7,680 bases of DNA, taken from NCBI GenBank assembly GCA_020061125.1, contig JAGUYV010000325.1, positions 1 through 7,680 of the forward strand, given 5' to 3'. The DNA is from a bacterium. GTDB lineage: Bacteria; UBP15; UBA6099; DSWB01. Under the pieces are notes generated by a model. It was not told the DNA's origin, ran no database searches, and saw only the letters and a list, made by a program, of their open reading frames with translations. This document shows positions 1-5,884 of the stretch, piece by piece; position 1 is the first letter of the stretch, and each line of letters starts with the position of its first letter. A program made the translations under genes and the position numbers.

Positions 1-95
1 AGCACAGCCGCAAGGCCGTGCGGCCCGGGCGGGTGCGTGTGCGCGCGCAGGTGGATGTGGTCGTCATGAACGATCATGAAAACAAAGCATAGCAC
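1..95 (-). CDS. Partial reading frame, 5' end of an unidentified His-rich protein
   Basis: On the minus strand, just downstream of the transporter stop codon and in the same frame, an open frame continues to the left edge. It could start at GTG 95 or ATG 77. From the ATG it reads MIVHDDHIHLRAHTHPPGPH and then GLAAV. Nearly every codon ends in G or C, as in the real genes here, which is the main reason to take it seriously. The cluster of Asp and His (HDDHIHL, HTH) would suit a metal-binding site such as those of PHP or amidohydrolase-type enzymes, but 25-31 residues are too few to name a family. No Shine-Dalgarno sequence precedes either start. If real, it is probably co-transcribed with the transporter gene upstream. 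Confidence 0.3.
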   Translation of the reverse strand, partial: MLCFVFMIVHDDHIHLRAHTHPPGPHGLAAV

Positions 96-110
96 GACAC
101 GCGGCGCGGG

Positions 111-1403
111 TCACGCCCTGGCCTTCACATTCCATTGCGAGACCATGAGCAGGAACGGAACCACGGCCAGGGGCGCGAAGATGTGGAAGAAATACTGTGT
201 GCCGTAGATGCCCGCAAGGTAGCCCAGGAGCGGAGCCTGCACGGCCGCGCCGATGGAGCCGAATCCGTTGATCAGGCCCGCGGCCGTGGCCGCGCCCTTG
301 CGCGAGCCGAAGTCCATGGCCGCGGCCCCGGTCATGATCGAGTCCGGGCCGTAAATCATGAAGAAGATCAGGCAGGCGCCCAGAATCATGGGCACGGTGC
401 CGAAGGCGTTGAGCTGGGTTTGCAGGGCGCACGCCAGGGCCAGGCCCAGGAACATGATGGCGCACACGGGCGCGCGGCGCGACTGCATGAGCTTGTCCGA
501 CACGAAGCCCGCGCTGATCGCGCCCAGGAACCCGGCGATCTCGGGCAGATTGGCCAGGTACCCGGATTCGATGGGATTGAAGCCCAGTTCGCGCGTCATG
601 TAGAACGGCAGCCATCCGAGCAGGGCGTAGCGGATGAATTTGAGGCAGAAATAAGACGCGCCCATGAGCCAGACCATGGGATGCGACAGCACCTCGCGGA
701 TCACGCTCGGCTCCGCCTGCCCGGTTTGCGCTCTCTGGGCGGCTTGCTGCCGTTCCGTTTGTTCCGCGGCCCGGCCCCTGTCGTCGCCGTAATGTTCCTC
801 GGCCGACGGCAGGCCCATTTTCTCGGGGGTGTCTTTGTGGAACAGCAGATACACGGCCGCGATAACCACCAGGATGATCGCGGGCGCGGCGAACGCGGAT
901 TCGAGGCCCCACTGCCCCAGGCTGTAGGTAGCGATGACCCCGGCCAGCAGACTGCCGATCTGGTAGCAGGTGCACCAGAAGCCCATGATGACCCCGCGCT
1001 CGCGCGTGGCGAACCACTGGGCCATGGACTTCACGCTGCTCGTCCACCCGCTGGCCTGCGCGTAACCGTTCAAGCCCCAGATCAACACGAGCAACAGAAA
1101 TCCCGGCGCGAACCCGAAGAGCGCGCTCATGGCCGCGGAGCTGATCATGCCCGTGGCCAGCATCACGCGCGGCCCGAGCCGGTCCCCCAGAACCCCGTTC
1201 AGAAACTGGCCCAGCGCATAGGTGGCCAGGAACGCGCCCTCGATCCACCCCAGCTCCGCCGCGCTCAATCCGCGCTCGTCAATGAGCGTGGTCTTGCACA
1301 CGGACAGATTCTTGCGCGTGAGATAATATCCCGCATACACAAACCACAAAATCGTAAAGCTGCGCATGCGGTAGTGCCTGAATTTTCTGGAAATCGCGTC
1401 CAT
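111..1403 (-). CDS. MFS transporter, organophosphate:phosphate antiporter (GlpT/UhpT/PgtP) type
   Basis: The product is a 430-aa inner-membrane secondary transporter with about 12 hydrophobic segments and a charged central loop (residues 190-240). Assignment to the OPA family rests on three stretches. YYLTRKNLSV (26-35) matches the GlpT YYLVRKN motif carrying the phosphate-binding Arg45. GWTSSVKSMAQWFATRERG (119-137) matches the family GW...W...ERG signature. FIRYALLGWLPFYM (256-269) matches the TM7 region carrying GlpT Arg269. The MFS loop motif GVLGDRLGPR is at 70-79. Both phosphate-site arginines (R30, R258) are therefore kept. The position matching the GlpT TM5 histidine (CAHNVGG) reads CTCYQIG, with Tyr147. 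Members exchange phosphate for glycerol-3-phosphate, hexose phosphates or phosphoglycerates, or act as sensors (UhpC); the substrate here is not determined. ATG 1403 is preceded by GGAG (1410-1413) with 6-nt spacing. A TATAAG hexamer at 1438-1443 could be a -10 box, but no matching -35 is seen. Confidence 0.9.
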   Translation of the reverse strand: MDAISRKFRHYRMRSFTILWFVYAGYYLTRKNLSVCKTTLIDERGLSAAELGWIEGAFLATYALGQFLNGVLGDRLGPRVMLATGMISSAAMSALFGFAPGFLLLVLIWGLNGYAQASGWTSSVKSMAQWFATRERGVIMGFWCTCYQIGSLLAGVIATYSLGQWGLESAFAAPAIILVVIAAVYLLFHKDTPEKMGLPSAEEHYGDDRGRAAEQTERQQAAQRAQTGQAEPSVIREVLSHPMVWLMGASYFCLKFIRYALLGWLPFYMTRELGFNPIESGYLANLPEIAGFLGAISAGFVSDKLMQSRRAPVCAIMFLGLALACALQTQLNAFGTVPMILGACLIFFMIYGPDSIMTGAAAMDFGSRKGAATAAGLINGFGSIGAAVQAPLLGYLAGIYGTQYFFHIFAPLAVVPFLLMVSQWNVKARA

Positions 1404-1413
1404 TGCAGTCTCC

Positions 1414-1804
1414 GGCCGGTTCGAGATACCGGGTTATCTTATACGATCCATTGAAAAAAGCGATCCGAAAAAGGCTTTGTCGCGGCGCGCGTCAGAGATC
1501 GTTCGCGTGGTATCACGCTGACTCCCGCACAAAATCATTGACAAACAGAGCGTTTCTGTGGTTGAATGAATCATGCCATGTCAGGAGTATTCAAAGCCAT
1601 AGAGTTCCGGCCGCGACGCCATAACACCTGGCACGGAACCCGGCGGCAGAAAACATTTTCAAGAGCGCGGACTGCGCCGCAACCAACGAGATAATGAGCA
1701 AAAGGCGCGGTCATTGATTGATGGGAACAAAACCCGAATCCGTTTTTCCGAGTCGGAGTTGTGTCCCCGCAGCGATTTGTAGACGAAGGGTTTATCCGTC
1801 GTCC
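1414..1804. other. Intergenic stretch with no convincing gene
   Basis: About 390 bp between the transporter start and the first long repeat. Short frames exist on both strands (for example 1571-1885 minus), but their translations resemble no family I know, show no coding-like codon bias and run into the repeats. A perfect TTGACA at 1538-1543 with a weak TTGAAT 18 nt later could be a plus-strand promoter, but no gene start lies close downstream. One GTGTCCCC motif is at 1761-1768. No RNA gene or clear terminator is seen. Confidence 0.6.
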
Positions 1805-1961
1805 TCTCATATCAAGGCATAGAGGCCTGAATGGGTAAAGGGAGGCATAATTAAGTATGGTGTCCCCAAAACTTTGTGTCCCCAAAACTTTCTCATATCA
1901 AGGCATAGAGGCCTGAATGGGTAAAGGGAGGCATAATTAAGTATGGTGTCCCCAAAACTTT
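1805..1961. repeat. Direct repeat, two identical 71-bp copies with a 15-bp partial copy between
   Basis: Positions 1805-1875 and 1891-1961 are identical over 71 bp (period 86), beginning TCTCATATCAAGGCATAGAG and ending GTGTCCCCAAAACTTT. The 15-bp spacer (1876-1890) is itself a third copy of the repeat end, GTGTCCCCAAAACTT. Perfect identity indicates a recent tandem duplication. The repeat ends about 43 bp before the start of the DUF2019-like gene. Short noncoding units carrying GTGTCCCC-like ends resemble the repetitive extragenic sequences that accompany REP-associated (Y1/TnpA-type) transposases, but no transposase is present here, so that link is inference. Confidence 0.85.
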
Positions 1962-2004
1962 ACGGGATAAACGCTTTGGAAAAAGCAATGAGAGGAGAAT
2001 TGTA

Positions 2005-2370
2005 ATGCAACAAAAGGAAAATAGAATTGAAAACCTAATAAATATATTTGCTGATTGCGTAGTGAAGCAACATGATGCCATTTGGCAGAAAGCAGATTCA
2101 AATATTGGAAACAAATATGCAAGAAAACTTATTAAGGCATGGGATGATATCTGCAAGATGGGTGATAATGCAAAAGATAGTTTTGTAATATTACTATATC
2201 ATGATGATGTTAGAGTTCGGTCATCAGCCGCTTGTTTTTTATTGAAATACAAACACGAAGAGGCAAAAAGGGTTCTTATTGAAATATCTAAGGGAGAGGA
2301 TATAACAGCCTTCGAAGCCAGCCAATGCTTAATGAGGTGGAAAGAGGGAGAATGGCATCTAGATGAATAA
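2005..2370 (+). CDS. Small DUF2019-like (HEAT-like) protein
   Basis: The product is a 121-aa, probably cytoplasmic helical protein with no signal peptide or membrane segment. Residues 63-95 (LLYHDDVRVRSSAACFLLKY and on through EEAKRVLIEIS) have the HEAT-like pattern of DUF2019 proteins, in which 'hpnp.VRl.AA...L...p..A...L..ia' is followed by a C-terminal segment with conserved Leu/Trp. Here the tail is ASQCLMRWKEGEWHLDE. The family has no established biochemical role; members are small and often lie in variable genomic regions. ATG 2005 has a strong Shine-Dalgarno sequence, GAGGAG at 1992-1997, 7 nt upstream. The gene is distinctly AT-rich (many AAA, AAT, ATA codons) against GC-rich neighbours and is flanked by repeats on both sides, so it is probably horizontally acquired. 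I am sure it is coding and fairly sure of the family. Confidence 0.75.
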   Translation: MQQKENRIENLINIFADCVVKQHDAIWQKADSNIGNKYARKLIKAWDDICKMGDNAKDSFVILLYHDDVRVRSSAACFLLKYKHEEAKRVLIEISKGEDITAFEASQCLMRWKEGEWHLDE

Positions 2371-2377
2371 CTGGCAG

Positions 2378-2451
2378 GAAACTATAGGAAACTAGACAAG
2401 AAACTAGGGACGCTAAGAAACTAGGGAAACTAGAGGGAAACTAGGGACGCT
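2378..2451 (+). repeat. Short tandem repeat array built on GAAACTA
   Basis: GAAACTA occurs six times in 66 bp, at 2378, 2388, 2400, 2417, 2426 and 2437, with irregular spacing (10, 12, 17, 9, 11). A longer unit, GAAACTAGGGACGCT, appears twice (2400-2414 and 2437-2451). The array starts 7 bp after the stop codon of the DUF2019-like gene and merges into the left end of the inverted-repeat element at 2444. It looks like slippage or end-duplication debris rather than a coding or CRISPR array. Confidence 0.75.
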
Positions 2452-2557
2452 TACCATTAAAATGACGCTGCAACACACAACACATTCTCTGCAATACAAC
2501 CACAGAGCGGGCCGCTTCTGTACGATGAATTCTCGTAAAACAAACGGTAAGTGTCCC
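2444..2557. mobile_element. Possible small non-autonomous element with inverted terminal repeats
   Basis: GGGACGCTTACC (2444-2455) and GGTAAGTGTCCC (2546-2557) form an inverted repeat matching at 11 of 12 positions, bounding 114 bp. Near the centre, 2502-2521 can fold into a hairpin: ACAGA pairs with TCTGT and GCG with CGC, with one bulged T and a 3-nt loop. No coding capacity is present. This layout (short termini, central hairpin, noncoding) fits a MITE or REP-type palindromic unit. No target-site duplication is obvious. The element lies between two convergent genes, so the hairpin might also weaken read-through, but no U-tract follows it on either strand. Confidence 0.45.
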
Positions 2558-2583
2558 GATTTAACCAGTGTCCCTATTTAACC
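2550..2583 (+). repeat. Two tandem 17-bp units AGTGTCCC(G/T)ATTTAACC
   Basis: The units at 2550-2566 and 2567-2583 are directly adjacent and differ at one base in 17. The first overlaps the right terminus of the inverted-repeat element, so the second looks like a duplicated element end. The GTGTCCC core is the same as in the repeats at 1761, 1860, 1876 and 1946. The array ends 7 bp before the stop codon of the YdeI-like gene. Confidence 0.8.
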
Positions 2584-2590
2584 GGATGTT

Positions 2591-3211
2591 TCAACAATCC
2601 GTCCATTCCTTTACGAAGCCGATGCGCTTGTTCCGGGCGGTCCTGGCGATAAAATAATTCAGGCTTTTCTCAAACATTTCCTGTCCCTGCCGTCGCCGTT
2701 CTTCAATGTATGCAATGCGAATACGCTTGTAGCTGTCCGGGAAATTGCAGAAATTCTTCCATGCTTCCGTATTCGCTTTAAGCGGCTTGAGGATGTCGGG
2801 AGCTATGGAAATGTTCTTATCGGGTTTTTCGTTTGGATCAAATTCGTGGGCTATTGCTGCGAGTCCCGCCCGGGTCATCTTCTTTTGCTCCACGAGCTTA
2901 TACACTCGTTCTCTGTTTAATTGTGAAAGCCCGCTGTTCTTCTTTCTTGCGGAAAACCGCTGTGCGAAACGCTCATCATCTATTGTTTTCACTATACTGT
3001 CTATCCAGCCGAAACACAGCGCTTCCTCAACAGCATCGTTATATGCAATGCGCGGTTTCCCGCTTGCTTTCTTGTAATATATGAGCCAAATATCCCGTTC
3101 CCTGTCGTGATTTTCCGACAACCACCGCCGCCAGTCTTTTCGGCTCGTAACATACAAAGTCTTCCCTATCTCCATATATCCGGCATTCCCCATATCAAAC
3201 TTGAAGCCCAC
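2591..3211 (-). CDS. YdeI/OmpD-associated (OmdA) family protein
   Basis: The product is a 206-aa, probably cytoplasmic protein matching the YdeI/OmpD-associated family. The N-terminal part has KTLYVTSRKDWRRWL (17-31), IWLIYYKKASGKPRI (41-55), the hallmark DAVEEALCFGWIDS (59-72) and RFSARKKNSGLSQLNRERV (85-103). The C-terminal helical part (149-190, AWKNFCNFPDSYKRIRIAYI and on) matches the bacteriocin-protection/OmdA region. Salmonella YdeI (OmdA) is linked to resistance to cationic peptides such as polymyxin; most homologues are uncharacterised, so that role should not be assumed here. The family usually begins close to 'KTLYV', so ATG 3175 or 3193 are possible starts. GTG 3211 is listed because GAGG lies 10 nt upstream (3221-3224); the other two lack a good Shine-Dalgarno sequence. 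Base composition is lower in GC than the surrounding genes, though less extreme than the DUF2019-like gene. Confidence 0.85.
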   Translation of the reverse strand: MGFKFDMGNAGYMEIGKTLYVTSRKDWRRWLSENHDRERDIWLIYYKKASGKPRIAYNDAVEEALCFGWIDSIVKTIDDERFAQRFSARKKNSGLSQLNRERVYKLVEQKKMTRAGLAAIAHEFDPNEKPDKNISIAPDILKPLKANTEAWKNFCNFPDSYKRIRIAYIEERRRQGQEMFEKSLNYFIARTARNKRIGFVKEWTDC

Positions 3212-3297
3212 ATCAACCTGACCTCAATCATCCCACAAACAGGTGATTTCACAGGTCGGAATGCATGAGCGCCAGCATCAATTGCAGATTTTATCAT
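3166..3297 (-). CDS. Possible 43-aa leader ORF overlapping the YdeI-like gene start
   Basis: ATG 3297 is preceded by GGAGG (3305-3309) with 7-nt spacing, a better initiation site than any start of the YdeI-like gene itself. The frame reads MIKSAIDAGAHAFRPVKSPV, continues for 23 more residues, and ends inside the next gene in another frame. It overlaps that gene by 46 bp from GTG 3211, so it could couple or attenuate its translation. Alternatively it may be the remains of an N-terminal extension separated by a frameshift. I recognise no homologous family, and it may be fortuitous. Confidence 0.3.
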   Translation of the reverse strand: MIKSAIDAGAHAFRPVKSPVCGMIEVRLMWASSLIWGMPDIWR

Positions 3298-3304
3298 AAA
3301 GCCG

Positions 3305-3316
3305 CCTCCGAAGAGG
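3305..3316 (-). promoter_or_regulatory. UUCG-tetraloop hairpin containing a Shine-Dalgarno sequence
   Basis: On the minus strand the sequence CCTCTTCGGAGG forms a 4-bp stem (CCUC/GAGG) closed by a C(UUCG)G tetraloop, an unusually stable loop type. The GGAGG that would initiate the 43-aa leader ORF forms its 3' arm, so folding would hide the ribosome site. Whether this 4-bp stem matters in the cell is unknown. Confidence 0.35.
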
Positions 3317-3534
3317 TTTTCTTAAAAAGCTTCTTTGAGTGCAGTTATCCGCGTTGCTTGGACACAATGCATAACTGTGCCTCCCTTTCCCCTTTAGACC
3401 GCTTGTTTCCGGCTGACGGGCGGGCTGCTGTGCGCTTGGCTACGGGGCTATTCCGGAGCTGATACGCGGATTCGGGTTGTGTTTCCATGCGGCCTGGTTT
3501 TGTTATTCGGGGCCGGAGGCGCGGCGCGCGGGTT

Positions 3535-4476
3535 TTATTTGCCCCCGCGCATGGCTTCGAGGAAATTTCTGATGAGGCGGCGCTCTTCGGGGCTGGCGCT
3601 TTGCATGAGCTTGAGGAACACGGCCAGGTCGCAGTCGCCTTTGGCGGCGCCGGCAAGGGCGTCCATTTCCCCGGGTGAAATCTCACATGCGCCGCCGGAT
3701 GGCCGGGCGGCGTCGGGAACCTCGGTCACCAGTGAGTGGGAAGAAGAGGAGCTTGAGGCCATGGGCGGTGCGTCCGAGGGCATGCGGGGCAGGTCTTTGT
3801 CCGCGGCAGGCGCGGGCGCGCCGGGGTCGTGCGGGTTGCCCGCCACCATACCTCCGAACTCGCGGCTTTTGAGCAAAAGGGTCTCGCGCTTGTCGGCTTC
3901 GCCCTGGAACTGGAAGCTGCGGATGGCGGACTCGATGGCGTCCCTGTGTTTCTGGTAGCTGGAGTAGGGGCACTGGAAATAGATGCCGATGCCGCGGCCC
4001 GCGGTGACGCCCCAGAGGTTCACGGCGGCCAGGGGGATGTCTTTGTGCTCGGGCAGGAGGAACCCGATGGAGCGGCCGGGGCCGGAGTAGGCGGCATGAT
4101 AGAGCACGCGGCCGCCGGTGTAGCGGTAGGCGCTGGCCGGCTCCTGCCCCAGGAGCGTGCGGTAGTAGGCGTCGTAGGATGCGCCGATGTCGTTGATGCT
4201 GCCGCCGCCGATGTCGTGCGAAATGATGAAGAACACCAGGTCACCGGCGCGGGCCACGAACACTGCGGGCTGCGCGCTGGGCTGGTAGCGGAATTCGCCG
4301 GGGTTGGACTCCGCGGTCCAGCCCGGGGGCAGGGTGAGGCTCATGTTCACGGCCTGCACCTGGGTCTGTGCGCGTGCGGTCGCGGCCCAGGCCATGAAAA
4401 CCGCGGCGGTAAGGGCGAGCAGCACGGGCCGCGGCGTTTTATTCCCATAAAATGGATTCCATCGGTGTGTGCGCAT
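3535..4476 (-). CDS. Exported protein with PsbP/DUF1795-like N-terminal half, third gene of VWA operon
   Basis: The 313-aa product has a signal peptide: basic N-terminus, hydrophobic core PVLLALTAAVFMAWAATARA (17-36), likely cut after ARA. Residues 42-191 (start MSLTLPPGW, end RDAIESAIRSFQFQ) have the look of PsbP/DcrB/DUF1795-type folds: 'f.lp.gW' at the start and a final helix 'l...i.sf.f'. This is pattern recognition, not a firm match. Residues 213-263 form a low-complexity linker rich in Pro, Ala and Ser, with six serines at 241-246. The C-terminal 50 residues hold a small charged helical module with two cysteines (C264, C282) and the stretch SPEERRLIRNFLEAM. ATG 4476 is chosen because it begins the signal peptide and has GGA 7 nt upstream. 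A longer TTG start at 4524 would overlap the VWA gene stop. The gap to the VWA gene is 44 nt, which suggests co-transcription. Confidence 0.8.
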   Translation of the reverse strand: MRTHRWNPFYGNKTPRPVLLALTAAVFMAWAATARAQTQVQAVNMSLTLPPGWTAESNPGEFRYQPSAQPAVFVARAGDLVFFIISHDIGGGSINDIGASYDAYYRTLLGQEPASAYRYTGGRVLYHAAYSGPGRSIGFLLPEHKDIPLAAVNLWGVTAGRGIGIYFQCPYSSYQKHRDAIESAIRSFQFQGEADKRETLLLKSREFGGMVAGNPHDPGAPAPAADKDLPRMPSDAPPMASSSSSSHSLVTEVPDAARPSGGACEISPGEMDALAGAAKGDCDLAVFLKLMQSASPEERRLIRNFLEAMRGGK

Positions 4477-4520
4477 GATTATGTCCGTTGAGAGAAATTT
4501 CCGGCGGGCGCGGGAGCGCG

Positions 4521-5855
4521 TCAATTTTTCAGTTCCCAGGTTTCACCGGTGATTTTGGGCGTGTACGCGGGGATTTCCGTGGTGTCGTGAATTTCTTCCA
4601 CGCTGAAGCGGAACTTGGCGGGCGAGTCGGCCGTGGACCAGTAGAATCCGTAGTGGCGGCAGGACAGGGCGCCGCCCTCGCCGTGCACCCATTCGCGATA
4701 GTCCCGGGCGTCGCGGCGCAGGTCTATGGCGTTCCATTGCACCGCGCCGTTGAAGTTGCCGCACGCCAGGACTTCGGTCCACCAGATTTTTTTATCGGGC
4801 ACGGGCAGGCCGTTGTGGATGGCGTATTTGGTGTGGGTGAGCGTGCCTTCGAGTGGCTGCGCGATGACATAGTCCGCGGGCAGGTACGGCTCGAAGCCCA
4901 CCACGGCGTCGCCGCCCTTGCGCAGGGGCCGGCTGCTCTCGTTGATTTTGCCCTCGGAGAATTTGAAAATGCCCACCTGCTTCTTGATCCAGCACCCGGT
5001 TTTGAGCGCGTCAATCACGAAGGGTTCGCCGGGGTCCAGGCGCACGCAGTTCTGCAGGCCCGCGGTCATGTCGGCGGAGAAATCCGTGAGGTCGTTGATT
5101 TTGCCGCCGTAGATGCGCGTGAGGCTCAAGTCGCCGAATATGAGGGATTCGGGTATGGCGGCGAACACGCTCATGAGCTGCTGCGTGTTGTGAGCCGGGA
5201 AGAACTGGCCGCCGCCCGCGCGGGCCGCCATTTGCAGCATGGCGAATTCGGGCGAGTCCGGCTTCACGGTGTAGCTGACAATGTGCGTGCGGGGGGCGAG
5301 GTCGCCGCACCCGTAATTCACGCTGCTCTCGAAGACCGTGGCCGCGGACTGCACGGGATTGCCTTCGCAGGATTCGCCGCCGTCGGTGAGCATGATGATC
5401 ATGGAGCGGGAATACTTGCCCATGCGGCAGGCGTGCTCGCCGCCCCTGTCAATGGCCAGGCCCAGGGGCGTGTTGCCGGAAGCGATCTGGCGCAGGGCGC
5501 GCACGGACTGGCGCACGCTGGCGTAATTGGTGGTGAACTGCTGAACCACGGGCGTGCTGTGGCAGCCGCCGGTGCGCATCACGGATACTTCGGGCCGCGG
5601 GGTGACGCGCTCGAACCCGTCCAGAAGGCGCTCCACGGCGCTCACGGCGTCGTCAATCTTGCGCATGCTGCCGTCCGGGGACAGGTCGTTCATGCTGCCC
5701 GAGGTGTCCATTATCAAGAGCACGGACACGCCGTCGCTCTGCTTGGCGCGCGCCGCAGCGGGCCGCGCCAGGGCGCAGAAGACCGCAACCGCCGCCAGCA
5801 GCATGGCCAAGCGGGGAATGAGCAGTGTGGTGTTGGCGCGTTCCTTGTGGTTCAT
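4521..5855 (-). CDS. Exported von Willebrand factor A protein with C-terminal four-Cys domain
   Basis: The 444-aa product has a signal peptide (residues 1-37, core LAMLLAAVAVFCALA, likely cut after AARA). A VWA domain spans about 43-235 with an intact MIDAS: D50-T-S52-G-S54, T129 (GNTPLG) and D158 (LTDGG), so divalent-metal-dependent ligand binding is expected. It carries extra cysteines (C98, C143, C163, C183) that could pair in the periplasm. Residues 247-444 (nucleotides 4521-5117) form a second domain not known to me, also found alone in the upstream protein; its cysteines are C270, C288, C365 and C399. Landmarks are TGCWIKKQVGIFKF (286-299), LTHTKY (339-344), WW (358-359), ACGN (364-367), QWNAIDLR (373-380) and HGEGG.LSCRHYGFYW (391-406). 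No membrane anchor follows the signal peptide, so it should be periplasmic or secreted. ATG 5855 lies 29 nt after the preceding gene; its Shine-Dalgarno sequence (GGA) is weak and close. The open frame continues upstream, but there it only shadows the neighbouring gene. Confidence 0.88.
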   Translation of the reverse strand: MNHKERANTTLLIPRLAMLLAAVAVFCALARPAAARAKQSDGVSVLLIMDTSGSMNDLSPDGSMRKIDDAVSAVERLLDGFERVTPRPEVSVMRTGGCHSTPVVQQFTTNYASVRQSVRALRQIASGNTPLGLAIDRGGEHACRMGKYSRSMIIMLTDGGESCEGNPVQSAATVFESSVNYGCGDLAPRTHIVSYTVKPDSPEFAMLQMAARAGGGQFFPAHNTQQLMSVFAAIPESLIFGDLSLTRIYGGKINDLTDFSADMTAGLQNCVRLDPGEPFVIDALKTGCWIKKQVGIFKFSEGKINESSRPLRKGGDAVVGFEPYLPADYVIAQPLEGTLTHTKYAIHNGLPVPDKKIWWTEVLACGNFNGAVQWNAIDLRRDARDYREWVHGEGGALSCRHYGFYWSTADSPAKFRFSVEEIHDTTEIPAYTPKITGETWELKN

Positions 5856-5884
5856 GCGTTCCGTTTCTTGTCGTGCGCGCGGCG

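Noticed and set aside
64-1248. 394-aa minus-strand frame overlapping the transporter gene
   Set aside because: Arg/Gly/His-rich translation in another frame of the same strand; the transporter frame has clear family motifs and a Shine-Dalgarno sequence.
135-1454. 439-aa plus-strand open frame opposite the transporter
   Set aside because: Its composition is dominated by Arg, Ala, Gly, Glu and Gln with no hydrophobic or domain structure; it is the complement of a well-supported membrane protein.
1571-1885. 104-aa minus-strand ORF in the intergenic region
   Set aside because: No recognisable family, no coding bias, and its N-terminus is encoded by the 71-bp repeat.
1893-2156. 87-aa minus-strand hydrophobic ORF
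   Set aside because: It is antisense to the DUF2019-like gene, with hydrophobicity explained by the complement of Lys/Glu-rich AT codons.
2378-2451. CRISPR array
   Set aside because: Repeats are only 7-15 bp with irregular 2-10 bp gaps; no spacers and no cas genes.
2502-2521. Bidirectional intrinsic terminator between convergent genes
   Set aside because: The hairpin is real on paper but lacks a T-run on either strand, so it is described only as part of the inverted-repeat element.
2371-2590. Integron attC site after the DUF2019-like cassette
   Set aside because: No RYYYAAC/GTTRRRY core pair and no attC-type long imperfect palindrome spanning it; only the short central hairpin is present.
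3265-3462. 65-aa plus-strand ORF upstream of the YdeI-like gene
   Set aside because: No ribosome site, no family resemblance, and it spans the likely promoter/leader region of the minus-strand gene.
4477-4524. TTG start for the PsbP-like protein
   Set aside because: It overlaps the stop of the VWA gene and places 16 extra residues before a normal signal peptide.
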